In this document: one piece after another, positions 40,905 through 49,318 of the stretch | How the letters are laid out: each line of letters opens with the position of its first letter | How positions within the stretch are numbered: the stretch's first letter is position 1 | DNA from: an uncultured Oscillospiraceae bacterium | GTDB lineage: Bacteria; Bacillota; Clostridia; Oscillospirales; Oscillospiraceae | Direction: 5' to 3' | Assembly (NCBI GenBank): GCA_947588955.1 | Contig: CANPYX010000003.1 | Location: forward strand, 62,001-126,000 | Length of the DNA: 64,000 nt | The notes under the pieces: generated by a model | The model's input: the letters and a program-made list of their open reading frames with translations, nothing else | Databases searched by the model: none | What the model was told of the DNA's origin: nothing | Position numbers and translations under genes: made by a program

Positions 40905-41492
40905 ATTGGCGACAACGGGCTCTAACCTCCGGCCCGATGCGCCCGTCATTCAGGAGGAACGGCACCCCCTTGTCGTGACTTGAAAACTGAATGACGGATA
41001 GATCCGCACCCCCATTCCGGCTTCGGCCGGGGTGGGGGTGTTTTGCTGTTTCTGGGGGCGTTTGCACAACACCAACTTTCAGGCCACCGCAAGCATAGTT
41101 ACTCTGCGAAATCTGAAAATGCAATCACCTCACAAGGGGAAAATACATCTGGCGGGAAATTCGCCAAAATCACCGGGAAGATAGGCCAAGGGCAAAAGTG
41201 GGCCTCACATATTCCGGGGGCAAAAACCGCCGTACAGGGCAAAATACGGCCTCTCAGGAGGCCACGCAAGACAGCAGATAACGAAGCAAAATTATTAGGC
41301 AAAATAGACAAAAATGAAGCTCCGTTTTTTACAAATACGTCTCCAGGGCGTCTGCGGCTTTCCAGATATACTTATACACCCGAAAATAAAACCCGCCACA
41401 AATGATTCTATGCCCTCTCACGATATATTGGAAATTTCGGAAGTAAGTTAGTGATATATTAAAAATTATTTCTAAAAATCATCATTTTCTAA
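40905..41492. other. Large intergenic region between late and early blocks
   Basis: About 590 nt without a convincing gene. It has a possible structured RNA (GTCATTCAG and CTGAATGAC, 9-bp arms at 40939-40947 and 40987-40995, just before the terminator at 41007), several GGGCAAAA/AGGCAAAAT direct repeats (41180-41310), and an AT-rich end leading into the first early promoter. One frame is open for 120 codons but lacks an SD. Its place at the junction of two transcription blocks makes it a candidate for a replication origin or regulatory RNA; this is inference. Confidence 0.5.
41007..41044 (+). terminator. Very strong intrinsic terminator
   Basis: A 15-bp stem (CACCCCCATTCCGGC / GCCGGGGTGGGGGTG, with G-U pairs) around a TTCG tetraloop, followed by TTTTGCTGTTT. 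It isolates the early block from upstream transcription. Confidence 0.88.
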
Positions 41493-41520
41493 TTGACTTT
41501 ACCGATAGGTGTGCTATAGT
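41493..41520 (+). promoter_or_regulatory. Early promoter 1 (GRTAGGT family)
   Basis: TTGACT, 16-nt spacer with GATAGGT at its centre, TATAGT. Preceded by AAAATCATCATTTT. Drives the cluster from 41565. Confidence 0.8.
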
Positions 41521-41564
41521 AAAGTTACAGAAACCCTTAACCACCAGAAATGGAGGCAGACAAA

Positions 41565-41834
41565 ATGGCGAACACAATTAGATGCAAGGACTTCGAAATC
41601 AAAAGCTTCCGGTACGGTAGCAGACTTAACGGCGGTCCTGAATGGGCTTACGAAATCATCTACCATCATCAGGACGGAAGCGGCAGGAGCACTCGCATAG
41701 GCGGCGACTTCTTCACAAAGGAAGCTGCTCGGAAGCATATCAGCAAGGTCGTTGAAATCAATAACAGGATGGCCTCCGATCCTGAGTTCGCCAAGGCTGT
41801 TAAGGAGCGCTTAAATTCTAAAGAAAGGAAATAA
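41565..41834 (+). CDS. Small early protein
   Basis: An 89-residue protein (EWAYEIIYHHQDGSGRSTRI, FFTKEAARKHISKVVEIN) with a beta-hairpin followed by a helix. TGGAGGCAGACAAA sets ATG 41565 rather than the upstream ATG. First gene after the early promoter. Function unknown. Confidence 0.7.
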   Translation: MANTIRCKDFEIKSFRYGSRLNGGPEWAYEIIYHHQDGSGRSTRIGGDFFTKEAARKHISKVVEINNRMASDPEFAKAVKERLNSKERK

Positions 41835-41838
41835 GAAA

Positions 41839-42060
41839 ATGGAGCAGTTCGAAGAAATTGTCCGTCACCTCGAAAATGGCGCAGAAAATGATTACGCAGA
41901 AAACGAGGATAACGGCAGGATGGTAGAAGTGGCGAATATGGCCGGCGGACGGTATCTCTGCACCGAAAACGGCGATGTGATGCGGCAGACCGACAGCCCG
42001 GAGGTCGCTGCAATGTTCCTGCTCGGCAAAACCGGGACGAGGAAATACGTCGTAGCGTAA
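41839..42060 (+). CDS. Small early protein, acidic
   Basis: A 73-residue acidic protein (MEQFEEIVRHLENGAENDY, YLCTENGDVMRQTDSPE). AAAGGAAATAAGAAA precedes ATG, 4 nt after the previous stop. No family recognised. Confidence 0.65.
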   Translation: MEQFEEIVRHLENGAENDYAENEDNGRMVEVANMAGGRYLCTENGDVMRQTDSPEVAAMFLLGKTGTRKYVVA

Positions 42061-42092
42061 ATTCATCTGCTGTTTATCGGAGGTGGAGCGGC

Positions 42093-42305
42093 ATGACGGT
42101 TAAAGAGGTCTTAGACCTTGTCCCATCTGAAGCGTATGTGTATATCAACGATGCAGAAGATAACACGCTTCATGAGGGCCAAGCAAGCGAAATTGGCAGG
42201 AAATATCATGACTATGATGTGGGCCAGCTTTCGCCCACAATCAGGTACATAAAATCGTGGAGAGGCCCTGTCGTACAGTCACCGGCCATCATTATCAGAA
42301 TTTGA
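42093..42305 (+). CDS. Small early protein
   Basis: A 70-residue protein (MTVKEVLDLVPSEAYVYIND, ends IIIRI) resembling short phage proteins that begin TVKEVLDL. CGGAGGTGGAGCGGC precedes ATG. Function unknown. Confidence 0.65.
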   Translation: MTVKEVLDLVPSEAYVYINDAEDNTLHEGQASEIGRKYHDYDVGQLSPTIRYIKSWRGPVVQSPAIIIRI

Positions 42306-42328
42306 AAACTCAAAGGGAGATAGGCCAA

Positions 42329-42760
42329 ATGAAGATAGAGATTACCAAGAATGAGGTCAAGGCGCTCCTTGACGCCTTGCTCCTGACAAAGGACTTCAGG
42401 AAAAAGAGAGAGAACTCCTACCGCGAACTTGCCTACAAGCTGAAAGGGACCGGAACGGAGGAGCACCACACAGCGACGGTGGAGGCCGAAAGGTTAGAGG
42501 ACCTGAACCGTTCGCTCTCGGTGATCGAGAGCAAGTTCTGCGAGGTCGTTTACGGGCCGGTCGAAAAGGTCCCGATTAGAGCTGGGGAATTTACGGAACT
42601 TGAGATGGTCGATTATCTTCTCGACCACGGGATAGAAGACAAGGCTTTCGAGGAGCAGGAGGAGGTCATAGCACGGGCTCTGCTCGCCTACAAAGGGGCC
42701 TTGTACTTGAGCGACGCCGTCCTGCTGTCCAAATGTGATGTCAAAAGCAGCACCCACTGA
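42329..42760 (+). CDS. Early helical protein
   Basis: A 143-residue protein, helical and charged (TKNEVKALLDALLLTKDFRK, EERLEDL-like middle). AAAGGGAGATAGGCCAA sets the start; the frame extends upstream without an SD. No family recognised. Confidence 0.65.
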   Translation: MKIEITKNEVKALLDALLLTKDFRKKRENSYRELAYKLKGTGTEEHHTATVEAERLEDLNRSLSVIESKFCEVVYGPVEKVPIRAGEFTELEMVDYLLDHGIEDKAFEEQEEVIARALLAYKGALYLSDAVLLSKCDVKSSTH

Positions 42761-42781
42761 AACAGATAAGGGGGACCTGAA

Positions 42782-42988
42782 ATGCTTATCAAAAAGGACC
42801 AGGAGTTTATGGTCAAGCACAGAAGAAAGGGAACGTTCAGGGCCAAGGCCATCAGGGATTTCGACACCGAGAAAGAGGAATTCTACCCGGTAGTCACCTG
42901 CGAGTACGTCGGAGGATGCGTAAATGACTGGATTCCGGGAGAACAAATTCCGTGCAGAAAGTGTCTCTGCGAGCTTGTTTTCGACTAA
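42782..42988 (+). CDS. Small early protein with Cys pairs
   Basis: A 68-residue protein with a beta-rich body (VKHRRKGTFRAKAIRDFDTE) and CRKCLC near the end, possibly binding zinc. AAGGGGGACCTGAA precedes ATG. Last gene before the second early promoter. Confidence 0.65.
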   Translation: MLIKKDQEFMVKHRRKGTFRAKAIRDFDTEKEEFYPVVTCEYVGGCVNDWIPGEQIPCRKCLCELVFD

Positions 42989-43037
42989 AACCCCGGACTT
43001 CTTATGCGAAAAAATCCAGTAATTTGAAAAATAATTA

Positions 43038-43065
43038 TTGACTTAGGCGGTAGGTAAGTTACGAT
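43038..43065 (+). promoter_or_regulatory. Early promoter 2 (GRTAGGT family)
   Basis: TTGACT, 16-nt spacer containing GGTAGGT, TACGAT. Identical over 35 nt (43035-43069) with promoter 3. Drives the cluster from 43103. Confidence 0.82.
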
Positions 43066-43102
43066 AAGTTTATACAAAATACAAATACTGGAGGTTTTTA
43101 CA

Positions 43103-43501
43103 GTGGAAGAAGACAGCATCCTCGGCAAGTATTTCGAAAAGTACGTCCCCGCAAGAGGGCCCGCCGAAACAAAAGGCGGGGAGATCGTCAGGGCCGCAAA
43201 TCGGATAGCCTATCGTTACTTCAACGACGGCGACAGAGTTGGGGTTGGCTACGGAAACGAAACCTGCAATGCTCCGGCCAGATACCTCATGAGCGTATGT
43301 GACAACAGGGTCAAGAAGGCGGTGAGTTCCCTCTGGGGCGTCCGGCTCGACTCGGAATACGGAGACAGGCTCCTGCGGTTCAAACAGGCGGTTATCGAAT
43401 ACTTGGGGGAGCACCCCGAAGTGTTCGACGAGAAGAACACGATGGATATGTGGAACTTCAGAGAAGCGGAGGACCGGGACTATGAGGACGAGGATTATTG
43501 A
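43103..43501 (+). CDS. Early hypothetical protein
   Basis: A 132-residue protein starting GTG after GGAGGTTTTTACA. VRAANRIAYRYFNDGDRVGV and NPAR-like APARYLMS give a compact alpha/beta look; the end is very acidic (EAEDRDYEDEDY). Often a promoter-proximal gene in this phage type. Function unknown. Confidence 0.68.
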   Translation: MEEDSILGKYFEKYVPARGPAETKGGEIVRAANRIAYRYFNDGDRVGVGYGNETCNAPARYLMSVCDNRVKKAVSSLWGVRLDSEYGDRLLRFKQAVIEYLGEHPEVFDEKNTMDMWNFREAEDRDYEDEDY

Positions 43502-43691
43502 CAATCCGGCCGTGAGGAAAATCCTCAGGTGTATGCCGATAAGATACCATTCGAGGACGAACTCCCTGGCGGTAGGCGGCAGACACACGAAAATCGTGTT
43601 GTTCTTCCCCATCAAGACGATTTACGGCTGGGGGCCGTTCTCATTCCGAGTGGTGGTAAAAGGCAGCGTCCGTTACAGTAGGGGGATGTGA
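43482..43691 (+). CDS. Small early protein overlapping its neighbour
   Basis: A 69-residue basic protein (TIYGWGPFSFRVVVKGSVRY near the end), starting inside the last 20 nt of the preceding gene. The amino-acid pattern looks genuine, but no good SD is seen, so coupling is assumed. Confidence 0.5.
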   Translation: MRTRIIDNPAVRKILRCMPIRYHSRTNSLAVGGRHTKIVLFFPIKTIYGWGPFSFRVVVKGSVRYSRGM

Positions 43692-43693
43692 AA

Positions 43694-43849
43694 ATGATAT
43701 TTGAGGTTATTGTTAAGACCTGCATAGCCATTGGAGTCCCCGCCGTTCTTTGCTCGTACTTAGCCGATTTGGTTTTGCCGGTCATCCATCCTCTCAACCG
43801 ATGGATGGACAAGCTTCCGCTTATGCAGGAGGACGACGATGACGAATAA
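43694..43849 (+). CDS. Small membrane protein
   Basis: A 51-residue protein, hydrophobic at 3-30 (VIVKTCIAIGVPAVLCSYLA) with an acidic end (QEDDDDE). GTAGGGGGATGTGAAA precedes ATG, 2 nt after the previous stop. Probably one TM. Confidence 0.62.
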   Translation: MIFEVIVKTCIAIGVPAVLCSYLADLVLPVIHPLNRWMDKLPLMQEDDDDE

Positions 43850-43876
43850 AAGCGCTTCTGAACAGGAGGTACATAC

Positions 43877-44398
43877 ATGATAAAGTCCCTTAACAAGGCG
43901 TATGAGGATGACGAGTTCATCTATATGTGCAATAGCTGCGGAGACATAAACGTCCCTGACAAACCCGCAGAAGTCGGCGACATCAGCTTACTCACGCTGA
44001 AAGAAAAGATACTGTACGAAAGGTACTGGCAGGACGGCTCCGGCTTCTGGATGTACGTTCTCAGGTTCAAGAACGGCGACCCCGCCATCGGCATAAGCCT
44101 CCTGTTCGACGTTGGCTGGTGCGAAGAGCTCTTTAACCAAGAGGTTGACTCGCTCCATAGGGCTTCGGCCGACGAACTCAAAAGAGAGTGGATGTCGAGC
44201 CTCTACCTTGCGGTTGAGGACATAACCGAAACGGTAATCCAGCCGAGGCTTCCTGACCTCGATATTTACCTTGGGAAAGACACGGATCCCGACGGCCATG
44301 AAATGCTCGTGGTCGTCCCGTACAACAGGCGAGGCGAATTAGAAGACATCACGAAAAAGCTGGATGATGTCTACGAACTCGTGGGTAGTGCATTATGA
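43877..44398 (+). CDS. Early hypothetical protein with Cys pair
   Basis: A 173-residue protein with CNSCG near the N terminus and a mixed alpha/beta body (YWQDGSGFWMYVLRFKNGDP). AACAGGAGGTACATAC precedes ATG. It overlaps the next gene by 4 nt. No family recognised. Confidence 0.65.
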   Translation: MIKSLNKAYEDDEFIYMCNSCGDINVPDKPAEVGDISLLTLKEKILYERYWQDGSGFWMYVLRFKNGDPAIGISLLFDVGWCEELFNQEVDSLHRASADELKREWMSSLYLAVEDITETVIQPRLPDLDIYLGKDTDPDGHEMLVVVPYNRRGELEDITKKLDDVYELVGSAL

Positions 44399-45570
44399 GC
44401 GTGAAAAATCTTCACTTCACCATATCAGGTGAATTTATCACAAACATAGCCAGGACTTGGTTCTGGGATGAAAACAGGCCGTATGAAAAGAGCGAAGAAC
44501 TTCTGTTTTGTTGCCTCGGTTCAGAAGAGATAGATGATGACCAGCGCAGGAGAATAGCGCAGGACATCATAGAGGGAAGAAAAAAGCTCGTTGGTGACAA
44601 CGTCGTAGAGGTAGTTGACGACAACGAAAACGTAAGGCCGATAATCCTGAAGATTAAGGAACTCGAAAAAGAAAACGGTATCAAAGAGATAGAACTTAGG
44701 ATGGAGACTTGGCCGTACACGTTCGTAGACCCGTATTCGACCTTGAAGTCAAAAAGGGATTTCGAGGAACTGGAACTGTACGAAGAATACGACGGCAGCC
44801 CGTATCAAAAATGCTACGAGTTTTTCTGCCATGACAGATTTGGACACGAATATGAAGAAGCAAGTTCGAGAACAAAATGCGGCCTATGGCTTCTCGACGA
44901 GCCCAGAACGGCTTGGGAAGCCACGAAAGGACTCACGGTGGCCGTAGATACCGATGACTTCTGGAAAAACATATACGAGCTCACGAAAGGCCGAACCGAT
45001 CCGGCTTTCGTTGACAGGACAAGAAGATACGAAGCCGAGATGAGGGCGTTTGGAAGAGAAGAAAAAGGCTACGCTGAATTTCATACAGATGCCTTAAAAG
45101 CCGCAGAGGATGAAGTGAGCCAAGAAGAAGCCGGGACGATATGGAACATGGCCGCACGGGTTAGACGAGACGTAGTAGATAAGGGGGCGGGAGACAGATG
45201 GCTTGACGGAGCTGTCATACCGGACGATATGCTCAAGTTCACAGGCCTCATAGCTCCGAACGGAGACTATTACTCCTGTTCCTTTGGAGGGCACGAATCG
45301 AAAGCGTATAACATCATCACAAATAACCACGAACGGTTCGAGATGAACGAAGACGGGAAAATCAATGGCCGTGAGGTAGAACGAGATAGCGGACTTGATT
45401 TTCTGATCGAAGCCGGGTGGATAGCCACAAGATTTTTACCGTATTCGGGAAATTACCTGACAGTCGGGGACGGGAAGAGGCCAACAAAGGCCCAAATTGA
45501 TAGGGTGTACGACCTTATCGTTAAGCACGGAATGACCCCAAACAATTTGTATCTCCTTGAAGACAACTAA
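44395..45570 (+). CDS. Large early hypothetical protein
   Basis: A 391-residue acidic protein. Residues 1-90 (LHFTISGEFITNIARTWFWD) are a recurrent N terminus in phage proteins with an initial beta strand and helix; later segments (FTGLIAPNGDYYSCSFGGHE, KAYNIITNNHERF) recall a domain often found in early phage genes, with KHGMTPNNLYLLE at the end. It is the largest protein in this cluster. Function unknown. Confidence 0.68.
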   Translation: MSVKNLHFTISGEFITNIARTWFWDENRPYEKSEELLFCCLGSEEIDDDQRRRIAQDIIEGRKKLVGDNVVEVVDDNENVRPIILKIKELEKENGIKEIELRMETWPYTFVDPYSTLKSKRDFEELELYEEYDGSPYQKCYEFFCHDRFGHEYEEASSRTKCGLWLLDEPRTAWEATKGLTVAVDTDDFWKNIYELTKGRTDPAFVDRTRRYEAEMRAFGREEKGYAEFHTDALKAAEDEVSQEEAGTIWNMAARVRRDVVDKGAGDRWLDGAVIPDDMLKFTGLIAPNGDYYSCSFGGHESKAYNIITNNHERFEMNEDGKINGREVERDSGLDFLIEAGWIATRFLPYSGNYLTVGDGKRPTKAQIDRVYDLIVKHGMTPNNLYLLEDN

Positions 45571-45600
45571 GGAGACAGCAGAAAGTGAGGAGCAAAAATA

Positions 45601-45975
45601 ATGGGCCTCAATAAACGCCCCAAGAAAATAGGAGCGGTAAGGGCGGCGCTCATAAGAAAGCTCGGAGGGCAAGTTCCCGAAGAGCAAAAAAGAAGCCCGA
45701 TTAGGGTTAGGATGCTGGGATGCCTTGACCGCTATCAGGTTATGGCATACGGCGTTGACACGGCCATCGAACAGCTGAAGTTCGACCTCGTAGGCAGCCT
45801 CACGAGACAGCTTTACGAAGGAGGAGCCATAACCGTAAAGCGCGAGGCAGATAAAGACTTAGAGGATAGGGCCATATACTCTGCCGAAATCAGAGTTATT
45901 CCCGAATCGTGGGCGGATGAAGAAGTGCGGAGCGTCTACGAATACGAACTGCAAGGGGGAGATCCGAATTGCTGA
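45601..45975 (+). CDS. Early hypothetical protein
   Basis: A 124-residue protein, basic N terminus (MGLNKRPKKIGAVRAALIRK) and a beta-rich body (YQVMAYGVDTAIEQLKFDLV). GTGAGGAGCAAAAATA precedes ATG. No family recognised. Confidence 0.6.
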   Translation: MGLNKRPKKIGAVRAALIRKLGGQVPEEQKRSPIRVRMLGCLDRYQVMAYGVDTAIEQLKFDLVGSLTRQLYEGGAITVKREADKDLEDRAIYSAEIRVIPESWADEEVRSVYEYELQGGDPNC

Positions 45976-46023
45976 GTAAAAGTGCCCCGTTGGAGCGGTT
46001 TAAGATTTAAGCCTGGAGGTGGC

Positions 46024-46455
46024 ATGAAGATGATGACCATAGTTGCGTCCATAAAAAAGCCGCATCTCGATAACATCAGAAGCGGCAAGAAGAAATGGGA
46101 GGTGAGGAAAAACACCCCGTTATGCGGCGGCCGGGGGTTCTCGGAGGAGCCGTTCAAGGTCCTCTGCTGCGAGAGTGGCAGCGGCGGCCTTATCAAGGCT
46201 GAGTTCACCGTAGAATCCGTCGTCGGATTTCTCATAAGAAATCTACTCGAAAATCCGTTCACTTCGTATGAGGCAGAAATCCTGCGGGAGAGCTGTCTCA
46301 CGCAAGAGCAAGTCATCAAATACGCCGGTGACAACCCCGGACTCGACTTCTGGGAAATCCACAACATGATCGACTATGTAGCCGAAAACAGGGTGAAGCA
46401 TATCAGCGAGTTTGGCCTCAAACGGCCTCCGCAGAGCTGGCAATATGTGACCTAA
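46024..46455 (+). CDS. ASCH-domain-like protein
   Basis: A 143-residue protein; GGAGGTGGC sets ATG 46024. ASIKKPHLDNIRSGKKKWEV and RKNTP near the N terminus match the ASCH/PUA-like pattern (conserved K-x-G-x-K-x2-E), a small RNA-binding beta barrel common in phages. It could bind RNA or modified nucleotides in the early phase. Confidence 0.72.
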   Translation: MKMMTIVASIKKPHLDNIRSGKKKWEVRKNTPLCGGRGFSEEPFKVLCCESGSGGLIKAEFTVESVVGFLIRNLLENPFTSYEAEILRESCLTQEQVIKYAGDNPGLDFWEIHNMIDYVAENRVKHISEFGLKRPPQSWQYVT

Positions 46456-46480
46456 GAACCGAATTTGCATAGGGGGCGTG

Positions 46481-46695
46481 ATGATGAGCACTGGTAGAAG
46501 TGGCCCGGATGTTATAACCAAAACCACAAAGGTCGAGGAAGCGGAAAGAATTATGCGCCTCATGACATCGGGACTCCGAATGGGTGGGAGATAGTGATTG
46601 GGATGCTTCTTGGAGAGTGCGACCATCTTGAGGTGCATGATTACGGCAAAAATGCGTACTTCTTGCAGGTCGATAAGATGGCGCTTGAAACATGA
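46481..46695 (+). pseudogene. Probable frameshifted small gene
   Basis: AGGGGGCGTG precedes ATG 46481, whose frame codes 37 residues and stops. The overlapping frame from about 46498 to 46695 reads like real protein (HDIGTPNGWEIVIGMLLGEC, EVHDYGKNAYFLQVDKM) but has only a GTG/ATG start well inside. Joining the two would need one base change near 46500. Either two tiny genes or one broken gene; the latter is favoured. Confidence 0.45.
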
Positions 46696-46731
46696 GGTTG
46701 ACCGCAAAACGAACCATATAAGTAGAGGAGG

Positions 46732-47121
46732 ATGGAGAAAGTCTTGAAAATAGTTGATAATTGCAGAGCAATCGCAGTTGCCATTAACTCATTGCACTTT
46801 AACCCGAATCTGAGCGACGTAGAAATACAGAGTTACGAACTTGCTCTTGCAGAGATAAGAGATTATATGGCCCAGCAGGAGGATGAGAAAAACGAGCCAT
46901 TGACTCTGGATGAGTTGCGGAAGATGGATGGGCAACCCGTTTGGCTTTTTTCTAATCGAGACAATTTTGCCTGTTGGGGTATAGTACGCGTTTTTACGGA
47001 AATTGAAGGTCACCCCATCTCTGTTTCGTGTGCAGAGAGAATATATTCTGGTGAAAATTATTACGAAAAACTGTGGCTTGCCTATCGTCGTCCACCGAAG
47101 GAGGAACTGCATGAAAGCTGA
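46732..47121 (+). CDS. Early protein with LT-EL-M-G-PVW module, copy 1
   Basis: A 129-residue protein. A helical N terminus (residues 10-60) is followed by PLTLDELRKMDGQPVWLFSN and a WLAYRRPPKEE end, a module found in four genes of this window. GAGGAGG abuts ATG 46732, so the nearby TTG 46744 may be the true start. It is followed by a second copy-bearing gene; role unknown. Confidence 0.68.
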   Translation: MEKVLKIVDNCRAIAVAINSLHFNPNLSDVEIQSYELALAEIRDYMAQQEDEKNEPLTLDELRKMDGQPVWLFSNRDNFACWGIVRVFTEIEGHPISVSCAERIYSGENYYEKLWLAYRRPPKEELHES

Positions 47122-47650
47122 AAGCGAACCCATGAAGCGCTGCACAGAATGGCGCGGAGAACACGCTGCCGTAGTGGACCATAGAACGAACTACATTGAC
47201 CTGCTTGCCCACTACGAAGATACCGGCCTGACACCCGGAGAAATTCAAGAAGCAGTGGACCTTCTTAATTTTGAAGGTGCTGATGTTCCAAAGGAACTCA
47301 AAAGCTGGGCAGAACGTTGCACATGGCACGTTAGAAAATTCAATGAGCTCATGACGCTGCTCGGAAAAAAGGTAGCAGAGAATATAGCTCTTAAAAGCGA
47401 ATTGTGGGATAACTACCCTCTTACAGTTCACGACTTGATAAAGATGGACGGCCAGCCGGTTTGGATAGAGTTCGTTCCAGACTGTAATGACCAACAACTG
47501 AAGATGTGGTCACTTGTGTCTGTTGACCCGGAGGACGAAGAGATATACCTGCTGAATAATCTTGGAGGATGTTCGGCCTACGAGGAAGTGGCCGAGGATA
47601 TTCAGGCTATTTACAGAAGGCCGCCGAAGGAGGAACAGCATGGAGATTGA
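47111..47650 (+). CDS. Early protein with LT-EL-M-G-PVW module, copy 2
   Basis: A 179-residue protein; GGAGGAACTGC sets ATG 47111, overlapping the previous gene by 11 nt. The N-terminal half (NYIDLLAHYEDTGLTPGEI) is a phage-typical helical domain; the C-terminal half repeats the module (LTVHDLIKMDGQPVWIEF, then IYRRPPKEE). Domain shuffling between this gene and its neighbour is evident. Confidence 0.7.
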   Translation: MKAESEPMKRCTEWRGEHAAVVDHRTNYIDLLAHYEDTGLTPGEIQEAVDLLNFEGADVPKELKSWAERCTWHVRKFNELMTLLGKKVAENIALKSELWDNYPLTVHDLIKMDGQPVWIEFVPDCNDQQLKMWSLVSVDPEDEEIYLLNNLGGCSAYEEVAEDIQAIYRRPPKEEQHGD

Positions 47651-48170
47651 CGAAGCGATCAAGTATTATGAATCGCTCCTGGCCGCAAATCAAAAGTTTG
47701 GATTTTTGGGAAAGCAGAATGAAGTAGCAAAGCTGGCCCTATCCGCCCTCCAAGCCCAGAAAAAAGCCGAGAGCTATGGGCAAATACGGGAAGACCTGTT
47801 CAAAATCTCAGAGATGATGACTTCTTACGCTCAGGATTGCGATTGGGGCGGGGATGTCTGTAGGAACTGTCAGTTTTTCTTCTTCTGTGCGAACGGATTT
47901 AACCCTGTAAGAATTGCAGATGTTGCCAAGCAAGCGGCAAAGGCGTTAGGTGCGAGTAACGGTCAGCCGGAGGAACAGGAAGAAAAGGTTGCGAAAAAGA
48001 GCAAAAAGACGGCTGAAACGAAGAAAAGAAGGTACATTCGAAAGTGCGGCTTTTGTGGGGAGCGAAACGATCAGAAAGACATGATAAGGGACGATAGTTC
48101 CCCCAACGGGTGGATGTGCCACGATTGTTTCGACATAATGCACCCGGATTATGCGACTGAAAGGTGGTAA
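47640..48170 (+). CDS. Early protein with C-terminal zinc finger
   Basis: A 176-residue protein; ATG after GGAGGAACAGC overlaps the preceding gene by 11 nt. An N-terminal helical domain with Cys (CRNCQFFFFC) is followed by a Lys/Glu linker and a four-Cys zinc finger (CGFCGERNDQKDM, then WMCHDCFD). Probably nucleic-acid or protein binding. Confidence 0.68.
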   Translation: MEIDEAIKYYESLLAANQKFGFLGKQNEVAKLALSALQAQKKAESYGQIREDLFKISEMMTSYAQDCDWGGDVCRNCQFFFFCANGFNPVRIADVAKQAAKALGASNGQPEEQEEKVAKKSKKTAETKKRRYIRKCGFCGERNDQKDMIRDDSSPNGWMCHDCFDIMHPDYATERW

Positions 48171-48173
48171 AAA

Positions 48174-48569
48174 ATGCGCGAGACACTTTTTCGAGGACGG
48201 CAAAAAGGCGGTAAAGAATGGTTCGAGGGCGATTTGTCCTACCTTGTACATGACAAGAAAGAGTGCTATATCTTTCCCCCTGACGGGTACAACAGCCCTG
48301 ATTGTTACGAGGTTGACCCTGATACTGTAGGGCAGTACGTTGGCATACCCGATAAGAAAGGCAATAAGATTTTCGACGGAGACATTATTAGATTCCGCCT
48401 GGAAAGAAAATGGTTTATATGTTCCGTCCAGTGGAGCAATGCAGTTTGCGCGTTTGTAGCAAAAATAAATGACGACGACCCAAACGATTTCTTCTTTCTC
48501 GATGGATATATGCTGGAGGTCATAGGCAATATCTACGATAACCCGGAGATTTTGGAGGTGAAGAAATGA
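48174..48569 (+). CDS. YopX-family protein
   Basis: A 131-residue protein with the YopX pattern: RGRQKGGKEWFEGDLSYLVH, VGQYVGIPDKKGNKIFDGDI, DGYMLEVIGNIYDNPEI. Found in many Bacillota phages as an early small beta-barrel protein of unknown activity. GGTGGTAAAAA precedes ATG. Confidence 0.88.
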   Translation: MRETLFRGRQKGGKEWFEGDLSYLVHDKKECYIFPPDGYNSPDCYEVDPDTVGQYVGIPDKKGNKIFDGDIIRFRLERKWFICSVQWSNAVCAFVAKINDDDPNDFFFLDGYMLEVIGNIYDNPEILEVKK

Positions 48570-49318
48570 AAGCATACAGAGACAAGAAGACGGGAGAAGT
48601 GTTTGACAGCCTACAAGCCGCTCAAGCATTTTTCTGCGAGACGAACGGGCGCGATTGCCGTCGATGCTCCTTTCGGGAACATATCGGGAACGGGCCTTGC
48701 TTCGCATGGTGCGAGGAACACCCGGAGGAGGCCACAAGGATGATGGGCTTCGAACCTCTTGGAGAACCCAAGAACTGCCTGAGCTGTGGGCACTACAAAC
48801 AGGCGTATGTCTGTGAAATGAGCGAAAGAACCGTCAAGAATCCACGGAGAGAAGATCCGCCGTGCGTCTTATGGGGGAAGGAGAAAGACATGGAAAAACA
48901 GGACAAGTCCCGCCTGGCCGAGGTGCTTGGGGTGGAAGTGGGAGAGAAAATAAAGGTTAACGCTCCATTTGGGCAGACGCCATGCTGGTTTGCACTGGAA
49001 ACCGACGGATACATCAAAAACGTTCTCAGCGGAAACTTATTGGGTGGAGATTATTTAGCTTACGCTATCAACCACCCGGAGAGCGTCATCCGAGAGCAGA
49101 GACTTACGGAGCCCGAAATTGCCATCATGAAGGCGACAGGAACAAAATGGGCCAGTCGGAACGCGGGGGCGGCATACGTTGACCTTTGGGCGGACGGGCC
49201 CTATCTCGCCACAACGGACCAACGATATTACTCTCGAAACGGGCTCATAGCTCGCGTCCATTCTACCCGGATGCCCTCTGTAGGGCCTGGAGGCTGTCTG
49301 AGACTGGAGGAGCAATGA
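48566..49318 (+). CDS. Cys-rich early protein, tandem copy 1
   Basis: A 250-residue protein overlapping YopX by 4 nt. Residues 1-80 hold a Cys-rich domain (TGEVFDSLQAAQAFFCETNG, CRRCSF, HPEEATRMMGFEP, CLSCGHY); the last 70 residues (LTEPEIAIMKATGTKWASRN, PSVGPGGCLRLEE) match the end of the next protein. The two are tandem duplicates with different middles. Zinc binding is likely; function unknown. Confidence 0.7.
   Translation: MKAYRDKKTGEVFDSLQAAQAFFCETNGRDCRRCSFREHIGNGPCFAWCEEHPEEATRMMGFEPLGEPKNCLSCGHYKQAYVCEMSERTVKNPRREDPPCVLWGKEKDMEKQDKSRLAEVLGVEVGEKIKVNAPFGQTPCWFALETDGYIKNVLSGNLLGGDYLAYAINHPESVIREQRLTEPEIAIMKATGTKWASRNAGAAYVDLWADGPYLATTDQRYYSRNGLIARVHSTRMPSVGPGGCLRLEEQ

Noticed and set aside
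41043..41405. 120-residue frame between late and early blocks
   Set aside because: Starts inside the terminator T-run and lacks an SD; its composition follows DNA repeats.
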